The translations under genes were made by a program, and so were the position numbers. The notes under the pieces are model-generated. The model was not told where the DNA came from and did no database searches. It saw nothing but the letters and a program-made list of their open reading frames with translations. 37,392 nucleotides of DNA from an uncultured Chitinophagaceae bacterium (GTDB lineage: Bacteria > Bacteroidota > Bacteroidia > Chitinophagales > Chitinophagaceae), in NCBI GenBank assembly GCA_903895845.1, contig CAITVK010000041.1, positions 1 to 37,392 on the forward strand. Direction: 5' to 3'. How positions within the stretch are numbered: position 1 is the stretch's first letter; each line of letters opens with the position of its first letter. Positions 26,862 through 35,219 of the stretch are shown piece after piece.

Positions 26862-28952
26862 CTATGCAATCTTGCTCCATCCTGTCTTTCCTTTCTGCTG
26901 TTGAAGGAAGCTTTTCAAAGGCAAATTCTCTGCCATATCCAATCCTTCATCCTTTGTTACAACTGCTTCGGCCCATTGTTTGGCACTTTCCAGTACTTGC
27001 CTGTCATTTACGAGAGAAACCAGTTTAAAGTTCAAAGCACCACTTTGTCTTGTTCCTTCAATATCTCCCGGCCCTCGTAGCTCCAAGTCTTTTTCTGCAA
27101 TCTTGAAGCCATCATTGGTGGCACACATCACCTTGATACGTTCCCGGCCTTCTTTGCTTACTTTCTGACCCGTTAAAAGAATGCAAAAGCTTTTTTCACT
27201 GCCTCTTCCCACACGTCCTCTCAGCTGATGTAATTGTGATAAGCCAAACTTTTCAGCACTTTCAATTACCATCACACTGGCATTGGGTACGTTTACACCC
27301 ACTTCTATTACAGTGGTACTGACCATTATGTTTGTTTCGCCATTCACAAATCGGTCCATATTGGTTTGTTTCATATCGGCAGGCTGTCTACCATGAACCA
27401 TACTGATGAGGTAATTGGGTTCGGGGAAAAAGCTTTTTACTTGTTCATATCCTTGCATCAGGTCTTCGTAGCTCACCTTTTCGCTTTCATCAATCAGGGG
27501 ATAGATAATATAAGCTTGTCTTCCCTTTTCAACTTCACCTCGTATAAATTCCATCACACTTGCCCTTGCCATTTCATCGCGGTGCACCGTCAGTATGGGT
27601 TTTCTTCCCGGTGGCAGTTCATCCATCACACTATAATCCAGATCGCCATAGGCAGTCATTGCCAATGTCCGTGGGATTGGTGTTGCCGTCATCACCAATA
27701 TATGTGGAGGAATCTTTGCCTTTTCCCACAGCTTCGCCCGCTGAGCCACACCAAAACGATGCTGCTCATCTACCACCACAAATCCTAAGTTCTTAAACTG
27801 AACCGTATCTTCTATCAAGGCATGTGTACCTACCAGAAAATGAAGGGACCCATCCAACAAGGCGGCATGGATTGCCCTTCGTTCTTTTGCCTTTGTGCTA
27901 CCCGTGAGTATCCGGATGTTCAACGGCATGTCTTTCAACAACTCACTCAGACCAGCATAATGTTGTTGTGCCAGAATCTCTGTAGGTGCCATAATGCAAC
28001 TCTGGTAGCCATTATCCGCCGCCAGCAACATACTCAACAAGGCCACAATGGTCTTTCCACTTCCTACGTCGCCTTGCAATAACCGGTTCATCTGATGCCC
28101 CCTTGCAGTGTCCTGACGAATTTCTTTCAGTACCCGTTTCTGTGCATTGGTGAGCTCGAAAGGTAAATGATTGTTGTAAAAGTTATTGAAGTAATCGCCA
28201 ACCTTTTCAAACAACACGCCCTGACTACTTTTGTGACGCTGCAACCTGATGAGGCTCAACCGTACTTGTGCAATAAAAAACTCTTCGAATTTTAGCCTGT
28301 TCAGTGCCCGCTCATACTCTTCGGGGGAAGAAGGAAAGTGTATTTTTAGATACGCATCATAGCGGGTCATCAGCCTCAACTGCGCCAATACTTCATTTGG
28401 AATATTCTCTGGGATATCCCTTTGTTTCAGTTGAGAAAACAGTTGTTTGGTGAGTGCCGCCAATTGCCTGCCGCCTAAGTTTCTGGCTTTTAATTTCTCA
28501 GTACTTGGATACACAGGTTCCAGAAGGTTCTTGGCGCCTTGTTGTGCAGGTACAAACAGCTCCATTTCGGGATGCACCATTTGTGGTTTGTTATTGAAGA
28601 CGCCTGTTCGACCATACACCAGGTATCGTGAACCCAATACTAAGTTCTTTTCTACCCAGTTGATGCTCTGAAACCAAGCTAATTCCAACACACCCGTTCC
28701 ATCCTGCAATTGCCCAACAAGTCGGCGGCCTCTTCCTTCGCCAATAGCTTCCAGGTGGGTGAGCCTGCCAATTACTTGGATAAAATCGGTATCGGTATGA
28801 ATGTCCGCAATGCTATTTACCTTGGTTTTATCTATGTGACGGAAAGGAAAATGCCCTAGTAAATCCTCGAAAGTATAGATATTGAGATCTTTCTTAAGAA
28901 GATCGCCCCTGATGGGACCAACTCCTTTGAGGAACTCAATGGGTGTTGACAA
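26862..28952 (-). CDS. recG: ATP-dependent DNA helicase RecG
   Basis: 696 aa, usual length. It unwinds branched DNA and remodels stalled forks and Holliday junctions. The N-terminal wedge/OB domain starts FLKGVGPIRGDLLKKDL, with FPFRHIDKT near 35. Helicase motifs: RLLQGDVGSGKT (Walker A) near 288, MAPTEILAQQHY, VVVDEQHRFGV (DEQH, motif II) near 390, VMTATPIPRTLAM (motif III), MVHGRQP, VSTTVIEVGVNVPNASVMVIE, QLHQLRGRVGRG (motif VI) and FKIAEKDLELRGPGDIEGTRQSG. The start is TTG at 28952; no in-frame ATG lies nearby upstream. A TATATTTG box about 40 nt upstream supports this start. It is independent of the adhesin genes. Confidence 0.97.
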   Translation of the reverse strand: MSTPIEFLKGVGPIRGDLLKKDLNIYTFEDLLGHFPFRHIDKTKVNSIADIHTDTDFIQVIGRLTHLEAIGEGRGRRLVGQLQDGTGVLELAWFQSINWVEKNLVLGSRYLVYGRTGVFNNKPQMVHPEMELFVPAQQGAKNLLEPVYPSTEKLKARNLGGRQLAALTKQLFSQLKQRDIPENIPNEVLAQLRLMTRYDAYLKIHFPSSPEEYERALNRLKFEEFFIAQVRLSLIRLQRHKSSQGVLFEKVGDYFNNFYNNHLPFELTNAQKRVLKEIRQDTARGHQMNRLLQGDVGSGKTIVALLSMLLAADNGYQSCIMAPTEILAQQHYAGLSELLKDMPLNIRILTGSTKAKERRAIHAALLDGSLHFLVGTHALIEDTVQFKNLGFVVVDEQHRFGVAQRAKLWEKAKIPPHILVMTATPIPRTLAMTAYGDLDYSVMDELPPGRKPILTVHRDEMARASVMEFIRGEVEKGRQAYIIYPLIDESEKVSYEDLMQGYEQVKSFFPEPNYLISMVHGRQPADMKQTNMDRFVNGETNIMVSTTVIEVGVNVPNASVMVIESAEKFGLSQLHQLRGRVGRGSEKSFCILLTGQKVSKEGRERIKVMCATNDGFKIAEKDLELRGPGDIEGTRQSGALNFKLVSLVNDRQVLESAKQWAEAVVTKDEGLDMAENLPLKSFLQQQKGKTGWSKIA

Positions 28953-28992
28953 TATATTTTCTGAGTAATTGATAGCTAGCTTATTTTGTTTG

Positions 28993-29000
28993 CAAATATA
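28993..29000 (-). promoter_or_regulatory. Candidate recG promoter -7 box
   Basis: TATATTTG read on the minus strand is an exact match to TAnnTTTG, followed by C, and lies about 40 nt before the recG TTG start. No convincing -33 TTTG is seen at the expected distance. Confidence 0.4.
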
Positions 29001-29061
29001 CAGGGTGACTAGCAGGCATTATTATTATCAGTAACGGCTAGACACATAACAGAGTCACTGC

Positions 29062-29098
29062 ACCAGTCGATCAGATTCAAACATTTCAGCGCAAGATG
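29062..29098. repeat. Dispersed ~35-bp repeat, copy 1
   Basis: The segment from CCAGTCG to GCGCAAGAT matches 30127-30163 at about 30 of 35 positions. On the minus strand both can be read as related peptides (LALKCLNLIDW here, LALECLIVSDW there), suggesting remnants of one coding sequence. An alternative is a shared promoter-like ATCTTGCGCT element. Confidence 0.55.
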
Positions 29099-29110
29099 GG
29101 GGCATGGGCA

Positions 29111-29785
29111 CTAGCTTGGTTGATGTATAGTATCATTATATACTTTTATATTATTTGACATACTTGAATATGCAGTAATCCGAAGAAAATAAATAGGGGC
29201 ATTTCCTTTGACTGTTCCATTTAATAGCATTGGTTGCATTTTTGATGGTTTTAGAAATAATTTATTATTATTTTCTTTTGTCCTTACCTCAACCGAAAGA
29301 CTGTCAAAAAAAACAGTAGAAAAATGCAATTCAATGTTATTTTTTTCATCTTTAATGTAATCTACAAATGGATTACCTTTCTCCTCAATCAATTTTCCAC
29401 TTTCACTATATTTTCTGATATAAGAACTTTCACTTTTATGTCCTACATAATAACAATATTCTTCAAGAATACCATTTTGATAGAATTCAAAATGATGTCC
29501 GTACTTGTCTTTTAACAAAAAAGTTTCAATTTCTCTAACTTTTTTTTTGTCAATATCATGATAGTAGATGTATGTGTTAATTAAAGCATTGCAATAACTG
29601 GTTGTAATCAAGTACAAACTTTTATTTGGATTAGGAAAATATTCTCTCCTAATAGTAGAATCAGTCCCATTTTCTATGATATTAAATATCTTATTTGAAG
29701 AAATCACAGGTTGCCAATTACATGATGATAATATTGTAATTAGTAGTGTTGTCAAAATAATTCTATTAATCTTTTTTTCCTTCAC
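29111..29785 (-). CDS. Hypothetical lipoprotein
   Basis: 224 aa starting at GTG (KEKKINRII follows). ILTTLLITILSSC is a lipoprotein signal with Cys near 22. The middle has a short MORN/antitoxin-like pattern, FEFYQNGILEEYCYY and SESGKLIEEKG, in which FY-x-NG-L-E alternates with charged residues. The C-terminus is beta-rich. No catalytic motif is seen and the family is not recognised. It is AT-rich compared with recG and lies next to decayed repeat sequence, so recent acquisition is possible. It stands alone, and the GTG start is supported only by the intact signal. Confidence 0.7.
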   Translation of the reverse strand: MKEKKINRIILTTLLITILSSCNWQPVISSNKIFNIIENGTDSTIRREYFPNPNKSLYLITTSYCNALINTYIYYHDIDKKKVREIETFLLKDKYGHHFEFYQNGILEEYCYYVGHKSESSYIRKYSESGKLIEEKGNPFVDYIKDEKNNIELHFSTVFFDSLSVEVRTKENNNKLFLKPSKMQPMLLNGTVKGNAPIYFLRITAYSSMSNNIKVYNDTIHQPS

Positions 29786-29863
29786 TTTTAGGTTTAATTT
29801 TAAGTATGATTATTTACCGTATCATTAGCAGACTCCATCTATCGAATACCATCTAATTGACTT

Positions 29864-30012
29864 GTCCTAGAATCGGGACTACATGTGCTCGCCGTTACTA
29901 ATCCCCTACTAGTCCACTTCATTATATGCTTTTCTTCCATTTGCTTTCCAAACTCTTCCAATATTCCATTTTCTTCTCCAACATCAGTCAAAGTATCACC
30001 CACAACATACCA
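29864..30012 (-). pseudogene. Diverged duplicated coding remnant, copy 1
   Basis: The block pairs with 30584-30730 at a nearly constant offset of 720 bp, roughly 75 percent identical by eye, with the best-conserved stretch AGAATCGGG through CCACTTCA. Minus-strand reading gives MKWTSRGLVTASTCSPDS. No start, stop or domain boundary can be fixed and the parent family is unknown. Confidence 0.45.
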
Positions 30013-30126
30013 TAATACTGAGGATAAAGATAGGATTCTTGGATTAAACTTGAAATAAAGCTTCCCCCTTCTATTGCCCCAATACCATCCAACCGTACTT
30101 GTCCAAAAATCGTGATATCAATGCGC

Positions 30127-30163
30127 CAGTCGCTCACAATCAAACATTCTAGCGCAAGATAAG
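30127..30163. repeat. Dispersed ~35-bp repeat, copy 2
   Basis: Partner of 29062-29098 (about 30 of 35 positions equal). A 12-bp core, AGCGCAAGATAA, also recurs exactly near 36658 upstream of rocD. Confidence 0.55.
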
Positions 30164-30372
30164 CATCCAAGTTGACGGTTACGAGCTTGTTTGTTTTTAT
30201 ATTCAATAAATACTGATTCTCCCTCTGCTACCTTACCTTGTTTCAATTTGAGGTTAAGTTATCATCAAAATAACCAACTCTACATCTTAGTAACTGCCAG
30301 TCTAGTTTCTCTTATTATTGTGCTATAAATCTTGAATAATATGCCAAATCATGCCCACCTTGGGTCTTGCAA

Positions 30373-30562
30373 GGAGTACCAAGAATGATTCTGGGAGTTC
30401 CAAGAATGACCCAAGGAGTACCAAGAATGATTCTAGGAGCTCCATAAGTCATCCAAGGAGTACCATAAATGACCCAAGGAGTACCATACCCCATTCTTGG
30501 AACTCCATAACTCACCCAAGGAACTCCAAGAACGATTCCTTGGACTCCTTGGGTCATTCTTT
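30373..30562. repeat. Nine 21-bp tandem units
   Basis: Units begin with GGAG/GGAA/GGAC at 30373, 30394, 30415, 30436, 30457, 30478, 30499, 30520 and 30542, a step of 21 bp except the last (22). The consensus is GGAGTACCAAGAATGAyyCwn. Two units contain the odd palindrome AGAAT-G-ATTCT. Several frames on both strands are open because 21 is a multiple of 3; for example the minus strand reads as a 7-residue G-T-P-W/R-V-I-L repeat. I see no start signal and do not call it a gene. The second decayed block begins about 20 bp after the array. Confidence 0.9.
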
Positions 30563-30583
30563 GGCGGCAGTAATGTAGCCCGT

Positions 30584-30730
30584 GTTCCAGAATCGGGGTC
30601 ACATGTTCTCTCCGTTACCAATCCACGGCTAGACCACTTCACTAAATACTTTTTCCATTGGTGTTCCAAACTCCATCACCTTTATAAGTTTCATACCAAC
30701 AGCTATCAAGGTATCACCTGCAGCACACCG
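30584..30730 (-). pseudogene. Diverged duplicated coding remnant, copy 2
   Basis: Counterpart of 29864-30012. Minus-strand reading gives VKWSSRGLVTERTCDPDSG, and upstream a GDTL motif in a different frame, so at least one frameshift separates the two parts. It lies directly beside the 21-bp array. Confidence 0.45.
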
Positions 30731-30918
30731 TGACACTGAGCATAAAGTTGAAATTCAAGCGTTAAATTCAAAATAACATCTTGTTATGAATGAAATAATG
30801 CTATGATGAGACAGGATAGTACAACTACCTATAAAATTGAAAGGCCACGAGGTAATTGTAGTCTAACACAAATTATGATTGCATCTGATGATTAAAACCT
30901 GGTCTATAATGACCAAAC

Positions 30919-31503
30919 TTAAATTCCTGGAGTAGAGGGGGGAGGAGTTGTTGCCGGCGTAGGATTGGTAGTAATAGTACGCCCCTTCATCTGACGTTTA
31001 TTTATCTCTTCATTATTCAATTCACTCGTCTTTATCAGAATACTTGCATTGGTGCCAGCATGAATAAAATAATTCTTTCCTTCGTAGGTAATCGCACCAT
31101 AATCTCCAATCCAACTATTGGCCAATATCTTGTAGGGATCAGAATCTGTGGCATATTTTGTTTTACCAAACGTGAGATATTTGTCATCCCCTATTTCAAA
31201 AGAGATTAATACTTTGTCGGGTAATACTTTGGTACAGACGCCGGGAGTATTTCTTTTTAGGGTAATGATATTCAGGTTCTTGCCATTCTCGAACCGTACA
31301 ATACCAGAAGTAACTTTGGTTTCATCCTTTAATATTTCCCTGGAAAGCTCTACATCCCTATCTACATAAAACTGCAGCTGAGTAAGCGGCGTTCCGGTAC
31401 TTTCTACTTTCTGCCTTACTTGTGTGCTGAAATAAATTTTGGAACTACTGCAAGAGGTAATGACAACCAAAAGGGCAATTACTATCAGACTATTGTTTCT
31501 CAT
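30919..31503 (-). CDS. Hypothetical lipoprotein
   Basis: 194 aa. The signal IALLVVITSC places the lipidated Cys at residue 18. The body (20-170) is beta-rich: IYFSTQVRQKVESTGTPLTQLQFYVDRDVELSRE, then GIVRFENGKNLNIITLKRNTPGVC and YAITYEGK-like strands. The tail from about 172 is low-complexity Thr/Pro (TNPTPATTPPP). No catalytic residues or named family were recognised. A periplasmic or outer-membrane location is likely. It lies 84 bp downstream of ispH on the same strand and could be co-transcribed. Confidence 0.8.
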   Translation of the reverse strand: MRNNSLIVIALLVVITSCSSSKIYFSTQVRQKVESTGTPLTQLQFYVDRDVELSREILKDETKVTSGIVRFENGKNLNIITLKRNTPGVCTKVLPDKVLISFEIGDDKYLTFGKTKYATDSDPYKILANSWIGDYGAITYEGKNYFIHAGTNASILIKTSELNNEEINKRQMKGRTITTNPTPATTPPPSTPGI

Positions 31504-31587
31504 TTTGTATATTTTTGAAGTTGTTTAGCCAATTCTATACCACAAAATGAGGAATAGCAGCCAATTAACCAGCCTTTCACAAAAGTT

Positions 31588-32814
31588 TTATTCAAACTCG
31601 GTGAGTAGTTCATCCACTAGGTCATCTGCGTTGTAGAACCCTGCCAACTTCCTTATAACTTCTTCTACCAATGCATCCGGACAGCTTGCGCCACTGGTTA
31701 TCAATACTTTTACAATGTCTTTCTGTGGCAGGAAATCATTGGTAACTGTTTGCTGTTTTGTGATCCAGTTGCAATGGGTAACCGTATGTTTATCTGCAAT
31801 TCTGTTGGCACTATCAATGAAATAGGTAGGTAGTTTTTGTTCGCAAAGTTCTACTAAGTGCGAAGTGTTACTACTATTATATCCCCCAATTACCAATGCA
31901 AGGTCTGCTTGGGTTTCCAACAATCCACTTACCGCTGTCTGGTTATCGTTGGTAGCATAACATAGCGTGTCTCTTGTGTCGGCAAAGCGTTCACCAATAG
32001 TTGCATCCGTTAGTTGATAATGTGTTTTCACCACTTGCTTCAAATAATCGGAGATTGCTTGTGTGTCGCTTGCCAGCTGCGTTGTCTGATTTACGACTCC
32101 AAACCGTTGTAAGTCTTTAGTGGCATCGAACCCTTGGGAGAAACGACCTTTGAACTCCTCGGCAAAGGCGCTGGATTCCTTTTCCCCTGTAATATATTTA
32201 GCCAGTTCTATGGCTTCCTTCATATCATTTACAATAATACTGGGACTATTTTGTGCTGCATGTGAAAAGGTAGCCCTTGTTTCTTCGTGCTTTGGTTTAC
32301 CGTGTATCACAATGCTATAGCCTTTCTTGGCAATTTGCTCGCTTCTGTTCCATACCTTTTCTACAAAGGGGCAAGTAGTGTTGTATTTCTCTGTGGCTAT
32401 CCCTTTTTCGTTTAGCAATGCCTCAATGTTCAAGGTCGTACCAAAAGCAGGAATCAATACAATATCTTCTTTGGTAATCGTATCAAAGTCTATCAGTTGT
32501 TTGCCATAGGTATCTTGAAGAAACTGAACCCCACGGGCTTGCAGGTCGGCATTTACTTGTGGGTTGTGAATCATTTCACTCAATAGGAAGATGCGTTTAC
32601 CGGGATTTTCATCAATGGTTTTGAAGGCTATCTCGATGGCATTCTCTACCCCATAGCAAAAACCAAAATGACGGGCTAGATAAATGTGCAATCCCCCGAA
32701 ATCCAATAAAGTAGGTGAATAATCTTTTTTCAGTTTATCATCCTGCTTACGTTTGTTTTTGATGGCACTGATTAACGAACTGCGGTATATATTGGGAATT
32801 GTAAATTGCTTCAT
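31588..32814 (-). CDS. ispH: 4-hydroxy-3-methylbut-2-enyl diphosphate reductase (long form)
   Basis: 408 aa from the ATG at 32814 (MKQFTIPNIYR). A non-ATG start ten codons earlier lies inside an inverted repeat and is rejected. It catalyses the last MEP-pathway step, giving IPP and DMAPP, using a 4Fe-4S cluster. Cluster cysteines fit Cys53 (HFGFCYG), Cys148 (NTTCPFV) and Cys285 (DTLCYATND). HGKPKHEET carries substrate-binding His/Glu residues, and ITSGASCPD is the C-terminal signature. E. coli IspH is about 316 aa; this protein has a longer N-terminus and inserts like the cyanobacterial and plant forms. It lies downstream of dxs, with 183 bp and an inverted repeat between them. Confidence 0.96.
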   Translation of the reverse strand: MKQFTIPNIYRSSLISAIKNKRKQDDKLKKDYSPTLLDFGGLHIYLARHFGFCYGVENAIEIAFKTIDENPGKRIFLLSEMIHNPQVNADLQARGVQFLQDTYGKQLIDFDTITKEDIVLIPAFGTTLNIEALLNEKGIATEKYNTTCPFVEKVWNRSEQIAKKGYSIVIHGKPKHEETRATFSHAAQNSPSIIVNDMKEAIELAKYITGEKESSAFAEEFKGRFSQGFDATKDLQRFGVVNQTTQLASDTQAISDYLKQVVKTHYQLTDATIGERFADTRDTLCYATNDNQTAVSGLLETQADLALVIGGYNSSNTSHLVELCEQKLPTYFIDSANRIADKHTVTHCNWITKQQTVTNDFLPQKDIVKVLITSGASCPDALVEEVIRKLAGFYNADDLVDELLTEFE

Positions 32815-32827
32815 AATTATGTATCGA

Positions 32828-32943
32828 TTTTGCCACAAAGACACAAAGACCTAAAGCTGAACTAAGAAAGGAGAAAGAGAAAGAAGTTTAAATCTTATGT
32901 CTTCTTTGCGTCCCTTTGTGACTTAGTGTCTTTGTGGCGAAAA
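32828..32943. repeat. Inverted repeat of the 'cacaaagacac' intergenic type
   Basis: TTTTGCCACAAAGACAC at 32828-32844 is the near-exact complement of 32926-32943 (one inserted base). Inward of the arms, CACAAAG-like units recur with a 7-8 bp period (CACTAAG, CACAAAG, CGCAAAG). This kind of element is widespread between genes in Bacteroidota. Here it lies between dxs and ispH, where it may act as a terminator or processing hairpin. Confidence 0.75.
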
Positions 32944-32997
32944 TATCTTTTTCTTAAACAACTAAGACTTAATAGCAGAAGGGAGTTTTAAGAATAT

Positions 32998-34932
32998 TTA
33001 TCCTGCAATGAGTGTGCTTACTTTTAGTGTAGCACCTACCAACGACCTTACTGTACTGGCAATGGCATCTGCATCATAGCTACATTCATGGTACAACTCT
33101 TTCAAGGAGCCGTGTTCTACCAGCCTGTCTGGAATACCTAATATCTTCACTTCAGCTTTATAGTTATGTGCAGCCATAAACTCTAGGATAGCACTACCAA
33201 CACCACCTACCACAGTACCGTCTTCTACCGTTACTATCTTGGTATATTTTGCAAATACTTCATGTAAAAGTTCTTCATCCAGTGGCTTCACAAAACGAAT
33301 ATCATAGTGTGCAGGATTTATTCCCTCACTCCTCAATGTTCTGATGGCCGCTTGTGCGAAATTGCCCGGATGACCATAACTTAATATCGCTACATCTTCT
33401 CCATCTTTTAGTTTTCTTCCCTTGCCAATCGTAATTTCCTCCAGTTTAGTTTGCCATTCGGGCATTACACCATTTCCTCTTGGGTAACGGATTACAAAAG
33501 GAAGAGTTGTTGATTCCAGTTGAGCGGTGTACATCAGGTTGCGTAATTCCTGCTCATTCATCGGTGCAGAAATAATCAGGTTGGGTATGCAACGGAAGTA
33601 AGCAATGTCATAACAACCATGATGTGTTGGCCCGTCCTCTCCTACTAACCCTGCTCTGTCCAGACAGAATACCACTGGTAGCTTTTGTATGGCTACGTCG
33701 TGCACCACCTGGTCGAACGAGCGTTGCATAAAGGACGAATAGATATTGCAGAATACACGCATGCCTTGTGTTGCCAAGCCTGCACTTAGTGTTACAGCAT
33801 GTTGCTCGCAGATGCCCACATCAAACGCCCGGTTAGGCATCTTTTCCATCATAAACTTGAGGGAAGAACCACTAGGCATAGCCGGGGTAACGCCCATTAT
33901 CTTATCATTCTGTTCTGCTAATTCTATCATGGTATGCCCAAATACATCCTGGTATCTAGGCGGCTGTGGTGCATTATATGTTTTCTTTACAATCTCACCA
34001 GTTATCTTATCAAACAAACCCGGGGCATGCCACTTGGTCTGATCTTGTTCTGCTAAGTCATACCCTTTCCCCTTGGTAGTGATGATGTGCAAAATCTTAG
34101 GACCTGGAATGTTCTTTAAATCTCGGAGCGTATCTACCAGCTTGGTAATGTTGTTACCATCTATTGGCCCGAAGTAACGCAGCTTTAATGCTTCAAATAA
34201 GTTACTACTACTGCTTACCATTCCCTTAACGCTGTCGGCTAGTTTGTGTGCCATTGTTCTGCTGATACCTTTACCCACAGGCAGTTTGCCCATTATCTTC
34301 CACACATCATCCTTCATTTTGTTGTAGGTAGGAGAGGTGGCAATATCAGTCAGGTATTCTTTTAAAGCACCCACATTAGGGTCGATGCTCATGCAGTTGT
34401 CATTCAGTATTATCAGTACATCGCTGTCAGCAACACCTGCGTGGTTCATAGCTTCAAAAGCCATCCCAGCGGTCATGCTTCCATCACCAATAATGGCAAC
34501 GCTTTTTTTGTTTTCTCCTTTGTATTTGGCTGCCATAGCCATGCCAAGTGCAGCAGATATAGAGGTAGAGGAATGTCCTACGCCGAAGGTGTCGTATTCG
34601 CTTTCGCTTCTTTTAGGGAATCCACTTAAACCGCCATACTTTCTATTGGTAACAAAACTATCCCTTCTCCCGGTGAGTATTTTGTGACCATAAGCTTGGT
34701 GACCAACGTCCCAAACTAATTGATCGTAGGGGGTATTGTAAACATAATGCAAAGCAACGGATAATTCTACCACGCCCAAGCTAGCAGCAAAGTGACCGCC
34801 ATGTACACTCACTACGTCAATAATGTACTGACGAAGTTCATCGCATACTTTATGCAAGTCTTTCTTTCCTATTTTCTTTAAATCATCTGGGGAGTTGATT
34901 TCCTTCAATAATGCGCCGGGTAAAATATCCAT
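32998..34932 (-). CDS. dxs: 1-deoxy-D-xylulose-5-phosphate synthase
   Basis: 644 aa from the ATG at 34932 (MDILPGALLK); a TTG directly before it is ignored. It condenses pyruvate and glyceraldehyde 3-phosphate, the first committed step of the MEP pathway, using thiamine diphosphate. Domain I has WDVGHQAYGHKILTGRR near 74-90, GVGHSSTSISAALGMA near 117 and the ThDP/Mg motif GDGSM (149-153) through N179. Domain II has GICEQHAVTLSAG with the catalytic Glu and DRAGLVGEDGPTHHG. Domain III is the C-terminal transketolase-type domain (GTVVGGVGSAILEF). A promoter candidate lies just upstream, and the rocD terminator isolates it from rocD. Confidence 0.98.
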   Translation of the reverse strand: MDILPGALLKEINSPDDLKKIGKKDLHKVCDELRQYIIDVVSVHGGHFAASLGVVELSVALHYVYNTPYDQLVWDVGHQAYGHKILTGRRDSFVTNRKYGGLSGFPKRSESEYDTFGVGHSSTSISAALGMAMAAKYKGENKKSVAIIGDGSMTAGMAFEAMNHAGVADSDVLIILNDNCMSIDPNVGALKEYLTDIATSPTYNKMKDDVWKIMGKLPVGKGISRTMAHKLADSVKGMVSSSSNLFEALKLRYFGPIDGNNITKLVDTLRDLKNIPGPKILHIITTKGKGYDLAEQDQTKWHAPGLFDKITGEIVKKTYNAPQPPRYQDVFGHTMIELAEQNDKIMGVTPAMPSGSSLKFMMEKMPNRAFDVGICEQHAVTLSAGLATQGMRVFCNIYSSFMQRSFDQVVHDVAIQKLPVVFCLDRAGLVGEDGPTHHGCYDIAYFRCIPNLIISAPMNEQELRNLMYTAQLESTTLPFVIRYPRGNGVMPEWQTKLEEITIGKGRKLKDGEDVAILSYGHPGNFAQAAIRTLRSEGINPAHYDIRFVKPLDEELLHEVFAKYTKIVTVEDGTVVGGVGSAILEFMAAHNYKAEVKILGIPDRLVEHGSLKELYHECSYDADAIASTVRSLVGATLKVSTLIAG

Positions 34933-34946
34933 CAAGCAGATTTTTG

Positions 34947-34977
34947 TAAAAGTAATGGTTTGCCTTTTATCAGCAAA
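34947..34977 (-). promoter_or_regulatory. Candidate dxs promoter
   Basis: Minus strand TTTG (34977-34974), a 19-nt spacer, then TACTTTTA (34954-34947), which matches TAnnTTTG at seven of eight positions with ideal Bacteroidota spacing. The predicted leader before the dxs ATG would be only about 10 nt. Confidence 0.45.
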
Positions 34978-35099
34978 ACCTAGATTTAGAACAGCAGGGG
35001 ATAAATAATGTTCGGATGGATGGGATGATGTTGTACTAAACTAGTGATAACCATCTACTTTTTTAAATACATACCTATCCATTATATCTGATTTGTGTC

Positions 35100-35140
35100 T
35101 AAAAACATGGCAACTACTTTTTATAAAGCAGTTGCCATGT
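35100..35140 (-). terminator. Rho-independent terminator after rocD
   Basis: ACATGGCAACTACTTT (35105-35120) and AAAGCAGTTGCCATGT (35125-35140) pair over 16 bp with one G-U wobble and a 4-nt loop. Read on the minus strand the stem is followed by a run of five T. It lies 80 bp after the rocD stop and before dxs. Confidence 0.85.
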
Positions 35141-35219
35141 AGCTATGTTATATCCTATCCGTTTGCATAAAGACAAGTTCTGACATTAAAGACTGTTTGC
35201 GTTGATCATTTCGCTACCC

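Larger units (their letters stand above)
29786..30918. other. Gene-poor island of decayed duplicated sequence
   Basis: No intact gene is seen over 1.1 kb. It contains two diverged copies of a ~148-bp block (29864-30012 and 30584-30730), a third partial match (29845-29878 against 30081-30115), one copy of a dispersed 35-bp repeat and the 21-bp array at 30373-30562. On the minus strand the blocks read as related peptides (KWTSRGLVT, KWSSRGLVTERT) interrupted by frameshifts and stops. The most economical reading is remnants of a duplicated gene family that has decayed. The remaining stretch 30731-30918 shows nothing clear. Confidence 0.6.

Noticed and set aside
29988-30206. 72-codon minus frame
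   Set aside because: TTG start, no signal or domain, and parts match decayed duplicates; treated as remnant sequence.
30315-30669. Overlapping frames on both strands with 7-residue repeats
   Set aside because: Same cause: the 21-bp array keeps several frames open at once, so none is supported as a gene.
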